Assembly (NCBI GenBank): GCA_023614405.1
Contig: CM042694.1
Location: 129,523,711-129,587,710 of the forward strand
Origin: Avena insularis
Taxonomy: Eukaryota; Streptophyta; Magnoliopsida; Poales; Poaceae
Direction of reading: 5' to 3'
Length of the DNA stretch: 64,000 nucleotides
The notes under the pieces are model-generated. The model did not search any database and was not told where the DNA came from. It saw nothing but the letters and a program-made list of their open reading frames with translations. Below, piece after piece: positions 1 through 11,775 of this stretch. A program made the position numbers and the translations under genes. Position 1 is the first letter of the stretch; every line of letters starts with the position of its first letter.

Positions 1-1181
1 GCCGGCCAGTGGTGTGGCCACCTGCCCACTCCACCTCTCCCCTCGTATATCATCCTCCCGAAACCCTAAGACTCGGGAGCGACCATAGAAAGATTCCGCC
101 TCTTACGGGCGGAAAACACCGAGAGAAAGATCTCTCCGTGCATGATTCTGCCGGGCAAATTCCTTCTCGGAGAGGGGAGATCGTCGCCATCAACACCACC
201 ATCAAGATGGACTTCATCGGGATCATCATCATCATCACCACCACCATCACCATCAGCACCATCATCACCATCTCCATATTGCTATAACAATTGTGTTGAA
301 TCTCGCATAGTTCATAGGGGAAACTTTCCCGGTGTTGATTACTCTTTGTAGTTGATGCTATTGAGTGAACCATTGAATTATTGTTTATGTTCAGATTGTT
401 ATACATCATTATTCCATCTCTGATCATGATCCATATGATGTCTTGTGAGTAGTTTGTTTTGTTCTTGAGGACATGGGAGAAGTCTTGTTGTTAGTAGTGG
501 AGTTGCGTTGAGAAAGATTCAATAGATTGTTATTTAAGTTGTGGTGTACTTCTTCTAGTGGTGTCATGTGAACGTCGACTACATGACACTTCACCTATAT
601 GGGCCTTGGGGAATGCATTGTGTATTTGGCTACTAATCGTAGGGGTTGCCGGAGTGACAGAACCTGAACCCCCGTTAGGAAACCATTGCACAAGGGACAT
701 AAGGGTCTTAGAGTTTAAAGCTGTGGTTAGGTTTCTACCTTAATTACTTTCTTGTACTTACGGATGTTTGCAAGGGGTATAATCACAAGTATGTATTAGT
801 CCTGGATGGGTCGGTACATTAGCACAGGTTCACCCACACAACACTTAGCAAGCTAAAGAAGATTAATCAACTATATGAAGCGAAAGCACTTGACAGTCTT
901 CCCATGTGTCCTCGAGAACGTTTGGTCATCTTAAGTAATACAACCGGCTTGTCCTTTACTGCATAAAGGATTGGGCCACTTCCTGCATTTATTCCTACTG
1001 TCTTTTATTTACTCGTACTTTTTTACTTGCTTTATCAAAAACCCCTAAAAATCCGTTTGCTAAGTATTTGCAGAGAATTCCTGATCCATACCACTAGCCG
1101 GCACCTTCTGCTCCTCATTGGGTTCGACACTCTTACTTATCGAAAATACTGCGATACACCCCCTATACTTGTGGGTCATCA
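1..1181 (+). repeat. 5' LTR of element A (first ~305 bp missing)
   Basis: This is the direct repeat of 30041-31214 and ends in TCATCA at 1176-1181, directly before the PBS. The complete 3' copy starts TGATACG at 29736, so the LTR is about 1.48 kb and the window begins roughly 305 bp into it. A short CAT/CAC microsatellite near 222-272 is longer here than in the 3' copy. Small open frames in this stretch are LTR sequence and not genes. Confidence 0.92.
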
Positions 1182-1192
1182 AGACTATTTTC

Positions 1193-1210
1193 TGGCGCCG
1201 TTGCCGGGGA
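1193..1210 (+). other. Primer-binding site of element A (tRNA-Asp)
   Basis: TGGCGCCGTTGCCGGGGA lies 11 bp after the LTR end. It is complementary to the 3' end of plant tRNA-Asp(GUC) including CCA. It primes minus-strand cDNA synthesis in Gypsy elements of this group. Confidence 0.88.
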
Positions 1211-1917
1211 GTGAAGCGCTATTGGAGAGTGGAACTGATGACTTTCAAAATATTAAAAATGCTTATGGTCTAGACTCTCAAGCTATTGCTTCTTATTTTA
1301 AGGCTTTTGCTTCCTACATTGAAGTGCCTAAAAAGAAGTGGAATAAGTATCATGAACCTTATAAAGATATTGCTAAGAGTGTTCCTTCAAGAAATACTGA
1401 AGTTTATACAGCTAATCATGTTTTACCTGAACCTTACATTGAGAAAATGCCTTTCCCAGTTAAGATAAAGGAACATTCTATGATAGCTAGTATGGTTAAT
1501 GAAAGTACAAATAAAGCTGTTGAACCTGATAAACAGATGGTTAATGAACCTATAATAGCAAATGTGAAAGACTTTGTCACTAAGTATGAAGAAGAGGGAC
1601 ACACTATCCTTTGTAAGGATACCTCTAATTTTGTTTCACAAAGTAGTGTTATGAGAGCTAGTATTCCTGTGTTTTCTGTTAGAATAAGTGATCATTGTTA
1701 TGATGGATCTTGTGATAGCTATATTGTTAAGTTTATGCATGATACTGAAAGTTACTATGAGAGAGGGAAAAGTGTTCTTATGTATCTCAATAATATCAAG
1801 TTTCCTCGTTTTATGCTGAAAGTTTTTATGTTGCACTTCTTTTGCTTTCCTATGCAAGTTGCCTCTGGTTTCAACAACTTGTTTGTTTACAAAATTCCCT
1901 TGCATAGGAAGTGGTGA
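1210..1917 (+). pseudogene. Element A internal ORF, 5' part (unknown protein), cut by element A1
   Basis: An open frame enters from the LTR (open from 1027) and runs to a TGA at 1915-1917. That stop is formed by the first three bases of inserted element A1, so the ORF is truncated by the insertion. The product is rich in Lys, Glu and Ser and has no visible zinc knuckle, protease or polymerase motif. The last ~65 residues before the insertion resemble those encoded on the minus strand of element B around 36340-36530 (shared residues include YYERG, LNNIKFP and HRKW), so the ORF is conserved between two element families. The matching 3' sequence resumes at 10244 after A1 and soon loses frame. 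No clear ATG follows the PBS. It may be a gag-like or element-specific protein; the function is unknown. Confidence 0.6.
1910..1914. repeat. Left target-site duplication of A1 (AGTGG)
   Basis: AGTGG here is repeated at 10239-10243, immediately outside the other end of A1. Confidence 0.95.
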
Positions 1918-3614
1918 AGGGAATATGCCCGAGAGGCAATAATAAAGTGGTTATTATCTTATTCCATGTTTATGATAAATGTTTATTTTACATGCTAGAA
2001 TTGTATTGATCGGAAACATCAATACATGTGTGTTTAATAAACAAAAAGGGTTCCTAGTTATGCCTCTCTTATAGACTAGCTTGTTGATTAACAAGATGAT
2101 CAAGGTTTCCTGATCATGGACATTGGATGTTGTTAATAACAAGGTCACACCATTGGTGGAATGATGTGATGAACATTCATCCGAAGTATAGCATTACGAT
2201 CAAAGTCATTATGTTTATATTGCTATAACATCATACGAAGTAATCTTTATCCTTAGACCATGAGATCATGTTAATTGCTAACACTGGAAGAGTATCTTGA
2301 TAACATCAAACGTCACACCGTAACAGGGTGACTATAAAGATGGGTTTAGTGCTACGAAGGTATTATGTTGAGGCTCATGGATCAAGAGTGGAATTTGTCA
2401 ATCCCGGTGACGGATAGATATACTCTAGGCCCTCTCGGTGATATCACATTGCAATAGCTTGCAAGCAAGTGATGTGATCACTAGAATGTTATATCACGGG
2501 AACGAGAAAAGAGTGCATGTCGGTAACGAGATAAAACTAGGTATGGAGATACCGATGATCGAATCTCGGACATGTAATATATCGCGGGACAAAGGGATTT
2601 AGTTACTAGCGTTAAAGGTTCTCACGATCACAGAAGTCATCGTTGAATGTGTAGGAGTCAGTATGGATCTCCGTGGTCCGCTGATTATTGATCGGAGAGG
2701 GGTATCGATCATGTCTGCATTATTCGCGAACCGTAGGGTGACACACTTAAGGGATACCAACACCATTTGGAGCAAATATGTTTCAGATAAAGATTTAAGA
2801 AAGCGCTGGAATTATTTCAATAGACACCAAAACTGTTTCAGGTGAAATTGCTGAAATTGGTTCTGCATGTAATATTGAAATGTTGCAGGGGGTTTTATGT
2901 GAATGTTTGTTAATTAAAGTAATTAACAAAATTCTGAATAAAAATAATAAAAGAGTTTTATTAAATGAGAGAGCATTAAATTTGGAGAAATTTAATGCAT
3001 TTAAAGTGGAGACTTTAAAAGAGAATGTGAAGGGGCAAATTTATGTGGAGGGAGTTACCACCACATGAATGGAGGAGGTGAAGAGTCACCTTCTCCATGC
3101 GCCAGCCATGAAGGAGGGGCACCCCCTCCTCCTATAAAAGGCCACCCCCTCCTCACTTCTCACACACACCTCCTTGTGAAGGATCTCTCTTCCCCTCTAG
3201 TATTATTCCCCCATGGTCTCGGATTAGCGAGATACATGTTCCTGGTGGCTTTATCTAGAAAGGAGTTGCTTCTTCCGTTGCTTTGCTGGAGCGATGGACG
3301 GAGGTTGTCAGGGTACCGGACGTGTGTGCGATCACGGATGCACCGCTGCTTTGCGGTGCTAGACTTGGTGCTGCTAGAGCTGGATCTGATGGACGTGCTG
3401 GAGCCGGACCTGCTGGACTTCCTCAAGATCTTGAGATCGACAAGTGTACGACTACATCAACCACGAGTTCCTACTCGTTAACATAGCTCGTTGTCTACGA
3501 GGGTAAGTTCTCGTTGGATGTATGTCCACCCGTTGCTTTGTACCTAGTAGATAGATCTTGGCGTGTAGTTCACATCGTAGGAATTTTTTTACTTTCTATG
3601 CTGCAGACCCAACA
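1915..3614 (+). repeat. 5' LTR of A1
   Basis: A 1700-bp LTR starting TGAAGGGAATATGCCC and ending ACCCAACA. A TATA-like CTATAAAAGG lies at about 3132-3141, consistent with a promoter about 480 bp upstream of the LTR end. Hand alignment with the 3' copy gives about 55 differences, roughly 3%. Confidence 0.94.
3131..3141 (+). promoter_or_regulatory. TATA box in the A1 5' LTR
   Basis: CCTATAAAAGG lies inside the LTR, with the equivalent CGTATAAAAGG at about 9755 in the 3' LTR. Position and orientation fit the U3/R promoter. No transcript evidence is available. Confidence 0.55.
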
Positions 3615-3615
3615 G

Positions 3616-3628
3616 TGGTATCAAAGCC
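3616..3628 (+). other. Primer-binding site of A1 (tRNA-iMet, one mismatch)
   Basis: TGGTATCAAAGCC starts two bases after the LTR end. The canonical Copia PBS is TGGTATCAGAGC, so one position differs (A for G). Confidence 0.85.
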
Positions 3629-6600
3629 TGATCTATGCGTAGGTGCTTTGCACGGGTAGTACACATATGTTGATATGTGGGCGATGATGATCATGTTATT
3701 GCATCTTCTATGTATTTTGGATATTGGTGGCATAGTGGGATGAAGCGGCCCGGACCAACCTTACATGTCATCGTACATGAGACCGGTTCCACAACTGACA
3801 TGCAACTAGTTTTGCATAAGTGGCTGGCGGGTGTCTGTCTCTCCTACTATAGTCAATATCTGATTTACAACGAGTTGCTAATAATTTGGTTATCCTCGTC
3901 GTGGTTCATGTTCGTAGGTAAGAACGGTTCTATCTCTGAAAGCCCTAAGCCACGTAAAACTTGCAATTGATAAATTAGAGGCGTCTAGTTTAGATCGTTG
4001 CTGGGCTAGTGTCTTGATATGGTATTGTTGTAAGTAGATGTATGACAGATACTCTTACAACACATTCAACGTGTAAGTTCCATAGACCTTGGCCTTACAC
4101 ACAAAGGAATGATAGAGATCATACCACGATGCAAATGATAGAGATCAAATGCATGGACCATATCATCTCACTTTACACATTAGATGTTAGCATCTTATAC
4201 TGCTAGTTTGGCGCTTTCTGTAGCATTGAAAGATGATCCCTCATTTAAATATCAAGATAAAATGTGTTCTTCCTTAAGTATGCACCGTTTTATGGATCGT
4301 GTTTCGAGACATCACGTGATGATCGAGTGTACTCGAATCTACGCTTTCATACAAACGGGTGTAAGACAGTTTTACACACACGAGTACTAAGGTTCTTACT
4401 TGGCGAGCCTAGCATGTACAGACATGGCCTCGGAACACGGACCAAAAGGTTAAGCATGAGTCATATAGTTGATATGATGCCCATATAGATGCTCGCCTTT
4501 GAAGCTACATCAACTCACGTGATGATCGGACTTGGTGTAGTGGATTTTGTTCATGTAATCACCAAAAAGACACGAGGGATGTCGTTTTTGAGTGGGAGTT
4601 CATTTCTAATTTGGATTAGTCGAACCAAATTTGTCATAAATTAAATCAAAGTGAATTTGCATAGTTTGTTGTAGTCATTGGCATTCGTTTTCTACCTTAG
4701 GCTTAGTTTTTATTTGAGATAATAGAACTATAGAATTCTGGATATTTACTTTACGAACTGGTATCGCATTGTTTTGAATGTCAATTTAAAGTTTATAAGT
4801 CATATTGCAAACTTTCAGCAAACTCTATTTACTCCATGAAGTTTAATAAGTAGTATTAAATCAAGAGTAAGAATTCCAATGTTAGTATCTAAAGTATAAT
4901 GTTTGCCTCCATGATTATTGATATTCAAAAAGTTGTTTTAATATCAAGATTATATTGGAGCTGAAAATTGTTTCAGAAACCATCATGTGTGAAAGATATT
5001 GTGATATCTGAAACAATGTTTTTGGTTGCATTATGATAGAGTATAATTTAGCAAAATACATGTTCTCATATTGTATGAGAATTTGTGAAGGATGGAGATG
5101 CTAGGCATCCGAATCTACCAAAAAGGTTTTGGGAACTGATATTATACTCGCGATTCTTCCTTATAGGCTATAGTAGCTTGATCATGAAAGTTGTCATGAT
5201 AAGGATGAATAGAAGATGTAAGTAAAATGTTTACTACACTAATAGATTACTAAAGAATGGATTTTTGAAAGAACACCAAACATTTGATGATGGTGATCCA
5301 CTTCAAAGTGCAAGTCCAAAGGTATTAGTATTTGACTATATACGCTTTGTACCATGTGTCATGTTGATGACACCACTATTGATGTTGATAGATTCTTTTA
5401 AAAGAAAAGGAATTGCTGAAAGAGAATCTATAAAATATTTGGCAGAGAATAAAAGGTTAGAGATGTCCAACTTAGGTATATAGGAGATATACATGTTATG
5501 GCTATATTCCTTGCTTGTTAAACAATGTGGTTCTTAGGTATTGGATACCGGTATTGGATACCGAATTGGTTGGTATGAAGTGTCATACAGGACAACGCAA
5601 TTCATGAACTACAATGGCCTAAGTAACTACCAAGAGAATGAGTGATGATGTTCATCAAAAACAAATAAAGTGTTATTGTGTTTTTCGTTGTCATCAAACC
5701 AAGCCTTCAAGATTTGCTTAAATAATTGTTATTTTGTTCCGGTATTACAAGAACAATGGTTGTTCAAATAAATTACCGTATTCCATAAAGGATGGATGAA
5801 CTTTTACAAGTCTAGTGGGAGAAATCACATCCATAAACATTATTGCTAAAATGTCGCAAGACAAATGATTAAAAGATCACTTATGAAGTGACATCGCTGT
5901 TTTAAATTATATTGGAAATAAAACATGAAGAAACTCCATGTTGATGGATTTTTGGAGTCTTTTGATTTTGATCAATTGACGCATGTGAGACTTTCCTCGA
6001 GATAATTGAAACTCCGTCCATAGGCCAGAGAGGAACAAATGACTAGCTTATTGGAAATTGTGCATGCTGATGTGCATAGTCCATTATGTGTAGCCATATG
6101 CGATGGATCTTTTTGCTTCATATGCTTTCTTCAAAAATTTGAGTGAATATATCTGTATATTTACTTAATAAGGAAGAAGTATGAAACATTTGAAAGTTGT
6201 TCAAAGACTTTCAAGATGAAGTGGAAAATCGTTGTAACAAGAAAATAAAAGAGTTTATGATTTGATCATAAATGAAGATATTTGAGTTACAGGTTTAGCA
6301 AAACACCTAAGATTTGAGGAATTGTTCCATGATTTGTGTTTTCCCGATAAACCATAGGAGTATGGCATATTCGAGAGATGAAATCAAACCATGTTTGACA
6401 TGGTAAGATCAAAGGTGTCATTTATAAAACTGCCATTATGTTTTAAAGATTGAAGCTTTAGAGACTACCACTTTTACCTTTGAAAAAGAGCACCATCGTG
6501 ATCCATTGAAATGACACCATATGAGTTATGGTTTGGGATAAAACCCGAATTTTCTTTTCTTAAATTTTGGTATGCTATGCATAAGTAAAATGTTTACAAC

Positions 6601-8521
6601 CAAAGTCGGATAAGCACGTCTTTGTAGGTTATCCCAAAGAATTTGTTGGGAATTTCTCCATAACACCAAGGACAAAAGAGTTTGTTGCTTGGGCGTCAAG
6701 TTTCTTGAAGGAACTTTTCATGAAAAGTTAAGTGGGAGGATAATAGAACTTTGATAAGGTTGTTGAACCTTAGCTATATGTGCTAAGTAGCGCGGCTTGG
6801 GAAAGTGTCGGTGGCGCCACAATGCTCATGGCTCTCGTGATTACAAAAGGTGTGATCTCGGAGATTAGAGTTCCTATAGAACCGTGTGGGTCGGTAAGAA
6901 TCAAATAGTAAGATTTGATAAGCAAGTCGTTATTGTTTTGACAATGATGAACCGACTACATGCAAAGAAGCGATGATGGGCCGTGACTTCATAAAAAGAC
7001 AAGAAGTAATAGAATCCGTGGTAGTATCCATACCACGAAATCAAGTTTCGAACTTGGAAGACCCTCCGAAAGGCGTGAAGCCTATCGGTTGTGTTTGGAT
7101 CTATAAAGAAATAAGACATGGATGTTTAACATCTATGAAATAGTCGACATGTCGGAAAGAAGTTTACGACAATGTTCAAGGAGTTGACTATGACAAGATT
7201 TGATCTTTCATAGCGATATATAGTCTTGACGGATTAATGTAGCAACCACTACATATAATTTGGTATATGGTAGTTGAATAAACAAAACAAGGTTCTTCTA
7301 ATAGAAGCGGTAACCTAGGACATGTACATGACATGGTCCGAAGGGTTTTGTTAATTCAAAGGGTGCTAAAGGGCATGTAAACTTCAATAGTTGAAGTAAG
7401 CATAGCGGAGTTGAAATCTTCACCATGATGAAACTGTTAAAAGAGTTTAAATTCATCGGAGATGATGAAGATGCTTGCATTTGCAAGAAATTAAGTGGGA
7501 GCGCTGAGACATATTTCTAATACATTATGTAGAGGACATATTGTTGATTGGAAATGATGTATCTTGAATTGACACAAGTTAAGGATTTCATTAAAATAAG
7601 ATTTCGATGAAAGACTTGGGCAAACCCAGAATATTAGGCATCAATATCTATATGGATAGATTAAGGCGCTAATATGGTTGTGCCAGACATACATATATAA
7701 GATATTGAAAGGGTTCAATATGAGATATTGAAAGGGTTCAATATGGAAACAACAAGAAAGGTTCTTGCTGCATGGAAAGGATTGTATCAAGATTCAAGTG
7801 TTTCAACACTTGGTGAGTAAAATCACATGAAAATTTTGATCGATTATACCATGATATGTATATTTCCAGAATGTCCTATGCTCAAAATGTTATGAGCATA
7901 TACCAGAATGATTCATAAGATGAACAATAGTAAAGATATTCTTATGAGCTTTGGAAGAACTAAGAATATATCATGTATAAGTGACAAATAGTTAAAGGTA
8001 GTTCATTGTAAAGTGTTACATTGATACTAGTTTTGTCACAAGATACAAATTAAATTTATCTCAATTTAGACTATGGGTGGCACAATATAATGGAAAGGAT
8101 GTTCCATGATGGATTTGGATGAGTTCCAAAGTTGAGATATTGTGACGGATACTACAACAAAAGGCTAAGTATATGACTGCTATAGTAGCAGCATAGGAGG
8201 GCATTTGTGTTAAGTAGTTTGTTATCAAACTAGGTGTGGTTCAAAGTGGGCTATTACTATGAAGATATATTGTGTGACAATAATATCAACATATTTTAAC
8301 CCGAACGAACTAAAGGTCTCACCAGAGGACCAAATTTATACAATGCCATCTCATTTGAGAATGAGTGATGCGTAGAGACGCAAAGACATGCAAATACACA
8401 CGGACCTGAAACTGTCCGATTCGGAGATTATGTTAACCACTAGCAATTGCGTATATGCAACACCAGAAAGCCATAGGTGTTCAATACGCAAAGTTTTTAA
8501 AACTAGATTATTGACTCTAGT
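3629..8521 (+). pseudogene. Decayed gag-pol of A1
   Basis: The 4.9-kb domain has stops and frameshifts in every frame, and no open frame exceeds about 75 codons. Remnants can be followed in Copia order. About 6180-6280 resembles the integrase core segment ending in the Arg-Ser-Asp motif region, 7020-7130 resembles the start of reverse transcriptase (a Pro-Ile-Gly-Cys-like segment and the Trp-Ile-Tyr-Lys stretch), and 8160-8220 resembles the RNase H Ala-Glu-Tyr segment with an internal stop. No gag zinc knuckle or YVDD motif is legible. Decay is far beyond that of the LTR pair, so the element was probably already defective when it inserted. Confidence 0.75.
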
Positions 8522-8534
8522 GCAAGTGGGAGAC
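8522..8534 (+). other. Polypurine tract of A1
   Basis: GCAAGTGGGAGAC directly precedes the 3' LTR. This is the typical PPT of Angela/BARE-type Copia elements and primes plus-strand DNA. Confidence 0.8.
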
Positions 8535-10238
8535 TGAAGGGAATATGCCCGAGAGGCAATAATAAAGTGGTTATTATCTTATTCCATGTTTATGATAAAT
8601 GTTTATTTTACATGCTAGAATTGTATTGATCGGAAACATCAATACATGTGTGTTTAATAAACAAAAAGGGTTCCTAGTTATGCCTCTCTTATAGACTAGC
8701 TTGTTGATTAACAAGATGATCAAGGTTTCCTGATCATGGAGATTGGATGTTGTTAATAACAAGGTCACACCATTGGTGGAATGATGTGATGAACATTCAT
8801 CCGAAGCATAGCATTACGATCAAAGTCATTATGTTTATATTGCTATAACATCATACTAAGTAATCTTTATCCTTAGACCATGCGATCATGTTAATTGCTA
8901 ACACCGGAAGAGTATCTTGATAACATCAAACGTCACACCTTAACAGGGTGACTATAAAGATGGGTTTAGTGCTACGAAGGTGTTATGTTGAGGCTCATGG
9001 ATCAAGAGTGGAATTTTTCAATCCCGATGACAGATAGATATACTCTGGGTCCTCTCGGTGATATCACATTGAAATAGCTTGCAAGCAAGTGATGTGATCA
9101 CTAGAATGTTATATCACGGGAACGAGAAAAGAGTGCATGTCGGTAACGAGATCAAACTAGGTATGGAGATACCGATGATCGAATCTCGGACATGTAATAT
9201 ATCGCAGGACAAAGGGATTTAGTTACTAGCGTTAAAGGTTCTCACGATCACAGAAGTCATCGTTGAATGTGTAGGAGTCAGTATGGATCTCCAGGTCCCG
9301 CTGCTGATTATTGATCAGAGAGGGGTCTCGATCATGTCTCAATTATTCGCGAACCGTAGGGTGACACACTTAAGGGATACCGACACCATTTTGAGCAAAT
9401 ATGTTTCAGATAAAGATTTAAAAAAGCGCTGGAATTATTTCAATAGACACCGAAACTGTTTCAGGTGAAATTGCTGAAATTGGTTCTGCATGTAATATTT
9501 AAATGTTGCAGGGGGTTTTATGTGAATGTTTGTTAATTAAAGTAATTAACAAAATTCTGAATAAAAATAATAAAAGAGTTTTATTAAATGAGAGAGCATT
9601 AAATTTGGAGAAATTTAATGCATTTAAAGTGGAGACTTTAAAAGAGAATGTGAAGGGGCAAATTTATGTGGAGGGAGTTACCACCACATGAATGGAGGAG
9701 GTGAAGAGTCACGTCCTCCATGCGCCGGCCATGAAGGAGGGGCACCCCCCTCCTCGTATAAAAGGCCACCCCCTCCTCACTTATCACACACACCTCCTTT
9801 TGAAGGATCTCTCTCCCCCTCTAGTATTATTCCCCCATGGTCTCGGATTAGCGAGATACATGTTACCGGTGGCTTTATCTGGAAAGGAGTTGCTGCTTCC
9901 GCTGATTTGCTGGAGCAAGGGACGGAGGTTGTCGGGGTACCGGACGTGTGTGCGATCACGGATGCACCGCTGCTTTGCGGTGCTGGACTTGGTGCTGCTG
10001 GAGCTGGATCTGATGGACGTGCTGGAGCCGGACCTGCTGGACTTCCTCACGATCTTGAGATCGGCAAGTGTACGACTAAATCAACCACGAGTTCTTACTC
10101 GTTAACAAAGCTCGTTGTCTACGAGGGTAAGTTCTCGTTGGATGTATGTCCACCCGTTGCTTTGTACCTATTAGATAGATCTTGGCGTGTAGTTCACATC
10201 GTAGGAAATTTTTTGTTTTCTATGCTGTGGACCCAACA
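8535..10238 (+). repeat. 3' LTR of A1
   Basis: A direct repeat of 1915-3614, ending ACCCAACA, followed by the TSD. Small ORFs within it (for example 9688-10248) are LTR sequence. Confidence 0.94.
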
Positions 10239-10243
10239 AGTGG
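10239..10243. repeat. Right target-site duplication of A1 (AGTGG)
   Basis: It matches 1910-1914. Element A sequence resumes directly after it: the Trp codon split by the insertion is followed by the same residues as in element B's related ORF. Confidence 0.95.
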
Positions 10244-11406
10244 GTTAGACTTAAATGTGTGTGTGTTTTTGCTTCTTAATGCTCTCTTTCACTTCAATTC
10301 TTATTCCTATGAGAGCTTCTTCAAAATTATCATGCCCATCTTAATGGCTATAAAGAAAGAGCTTTTTGGGAGACAACCCAATTTGTTTTTGCTTTCAGTT
10401 TGTTTTTGTTTATTTGAGTCTTGGAAGTTATTACTTTGGTAATAGCCGCTCCTTAACCATTTAGTTTGGTTTTTGTGTCAAGATCAACCTCTAATGAGAG
10501 AGAAGTAAGATTTGGGGAAGTTGTTGTCCCGAAACAGATTTTTGTGCTTCACCGTAAAAATTCGTGAGAGATCTCTGTATGTCGGATTGAGCTGTAATTT
10601 TTGTGCTTCTGCCCCAGGTTGTTATTTAACTGTCGTAAGTTTTGCACTTTTTGATTTGAGCAACAGAAGATTTTAGAAAAAATTAATCTTTACCTGCTGG
10701 TCTGTTTTGACAGATTTAGCCACTCTTTCATTTGCTTCTTTATTCGATTTCCTTTTTGAATTTTTTTTGGGTTTTCGGAAGGACTTGCTAAAGTAGCTTA
10801 TGTTTTGATGGTTTTCAGTTGAAGTTGGACTCAAAAGGTTTTATCACTTCACTTATACTAATGTTGCTAATGAGAACTGTGTGAAGTTTTGTGTGAAGGA
10901 AATTTCCAGGAAGTGGAGATAATGGTGTAATAAGGAAGAGAAGGGTTTTATGGCTCAAGTAATAAGTGTATGAAGATGAAGATATTAATGTTATTCAAGT
11001 GATGACTCTGGAAGAATCTACTAGATACCAAATTCAGAGACCCGCAGAGTCTGTTTTCAAATAGGTAACCGTTCTGGTAAGAAAAGTTCCAAGAAAATAC
11101 TATCCAACTATATTTTTGTAGTTTTTAGTCAATAAGGAAAGCTACGAAGCGAAAAAGGGACGGAAATGGAGCCAGGGTGGCTCACACCACCCTGTGATGC
11201 GGGCCCTCCCCTGGTCGTGCCACCAGGTGGTGAGTCCACCCCGGACTCCGCCTCCGACTCGTTTTCACCCAGTACCTTCCTTTTGATATGAAACTTCGTA
11301 ATATATAACCCCCCGGATCCCTCGAGGTTTGTATATCATGTTTTCGTCGCGTTTTTGTTTCTATCTGTTCCTGCCAGGACATAGTCTTTGAAAGTTTAGA
11401 AGCACA
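10244..11406 (+). other. Element A internal region after A1: 3' ORF remnant and non-coding spacer
   Basis: The first ~200 bp continue the ORF interrupted at 1914, but with a frame change. The next ~600 bp (10380-10980) match the plus strand of element B at about 35640-36230 in reverse orientation, including conserved stretches near 10530-10700. From about 11000 to 11406 the sequence is not shared with B and leads to the next ORF. No other coding signal is seen. Confidence 0.65.
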
Positions 11407-11775
11407 ATGGTGTCTGCCAAGGATAAAGGAAAGGAGCCTATGGAGGAAGACCTCCAAGACCCCGGGCAGGAGAAGGAGATCAAGAGTGAAGATGAAGAGG
11501 AGGCAAAGCACACCGACACTACCATTGCAAGCATTGGAGTGGTGGCAAACCCTGCTAGGACTATGTCAATTGGAGGGAAGCCTCCTCATCACCGTTTAGA
11601 TCCCTGGTCACTTCCTCCACGCACCAAGAATCCTTTCCATACCCTTATCCATGAGCATCAATACCAGAATATGCCCAAGGGGAAATTACCCTCCAATTGG
11701 GATTTGCCACATTCTAGCCATGCAGGAAAAGAAGACTTCAAGGAGGAAGAGTGGGGAAAGAATAGCAAGAGCTAG
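11407..11775 (+). CDS. Element A internal ORF2, small charged protein of unknown function
   Basis: The ATG at 11407 opens a 122-codon frame ending TAG at 11773-11775. The product is very hydrophilic, with a Glu/Lys/Asp-rich first third (a KGKEPMEED stretch, then EDEEEAKHTD), a Pro/His-rich centre and a Lys/Glu-rich end. I see no zinc knuckle, catalytic motif, signal peptide or membrane segment. Element B has no counterpart, so it is specific to A among the elements here. The intact frame could be chance, or it could encode a structural protein of the non-autonomous family. Downstream, 11776-11920 still looks like decayed coding sequence in another frame. Confidence 0.45.
   Translation: MVSAKDKGKEPMEEDLQDPGQEKEIKSEDEEEAKHTDTTIASIGVVANPARTMSIGGKPPHHRLDPWSLPPRTKNPFHTLIHEHQYQNMPKGKLPSNWDLPHSSHAGKEDFKEEEWGKNSKS

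Larger units (their letters stand above)
1915..10238 (+). mobile_element. Element A1: Ty1/Copia (Angela/BARE-like) retrotransposon with ruined coding region
   Basis: Two LTRs of about 1.7 kb (1915-3614 and 8535-10238) flank a 4.9-kb internal domain. The LTRs start TGAAGGG and end CCCAACA. A tRNA-iMet PBS with one mismatch and a purine-rich PPT are in the right places, giving plus orientation. The perfect TSD AGTGG confirms insertion into element A. LTR start, PBS and PPT resemble the Angela/BARE-1/WIS group. The internal region still shows decayed integrase, RT and RNase H segments in Copia order. Confidence 0.95.

Noticed and set aside
50..427. 125-codon minus-strand ORF in the first LTR, repeated near 30103-30459
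   Set aside because: It is made by the CAT/CAC microsatellite and flanking LTR sequence; it recurs because the LTR is duplicated.
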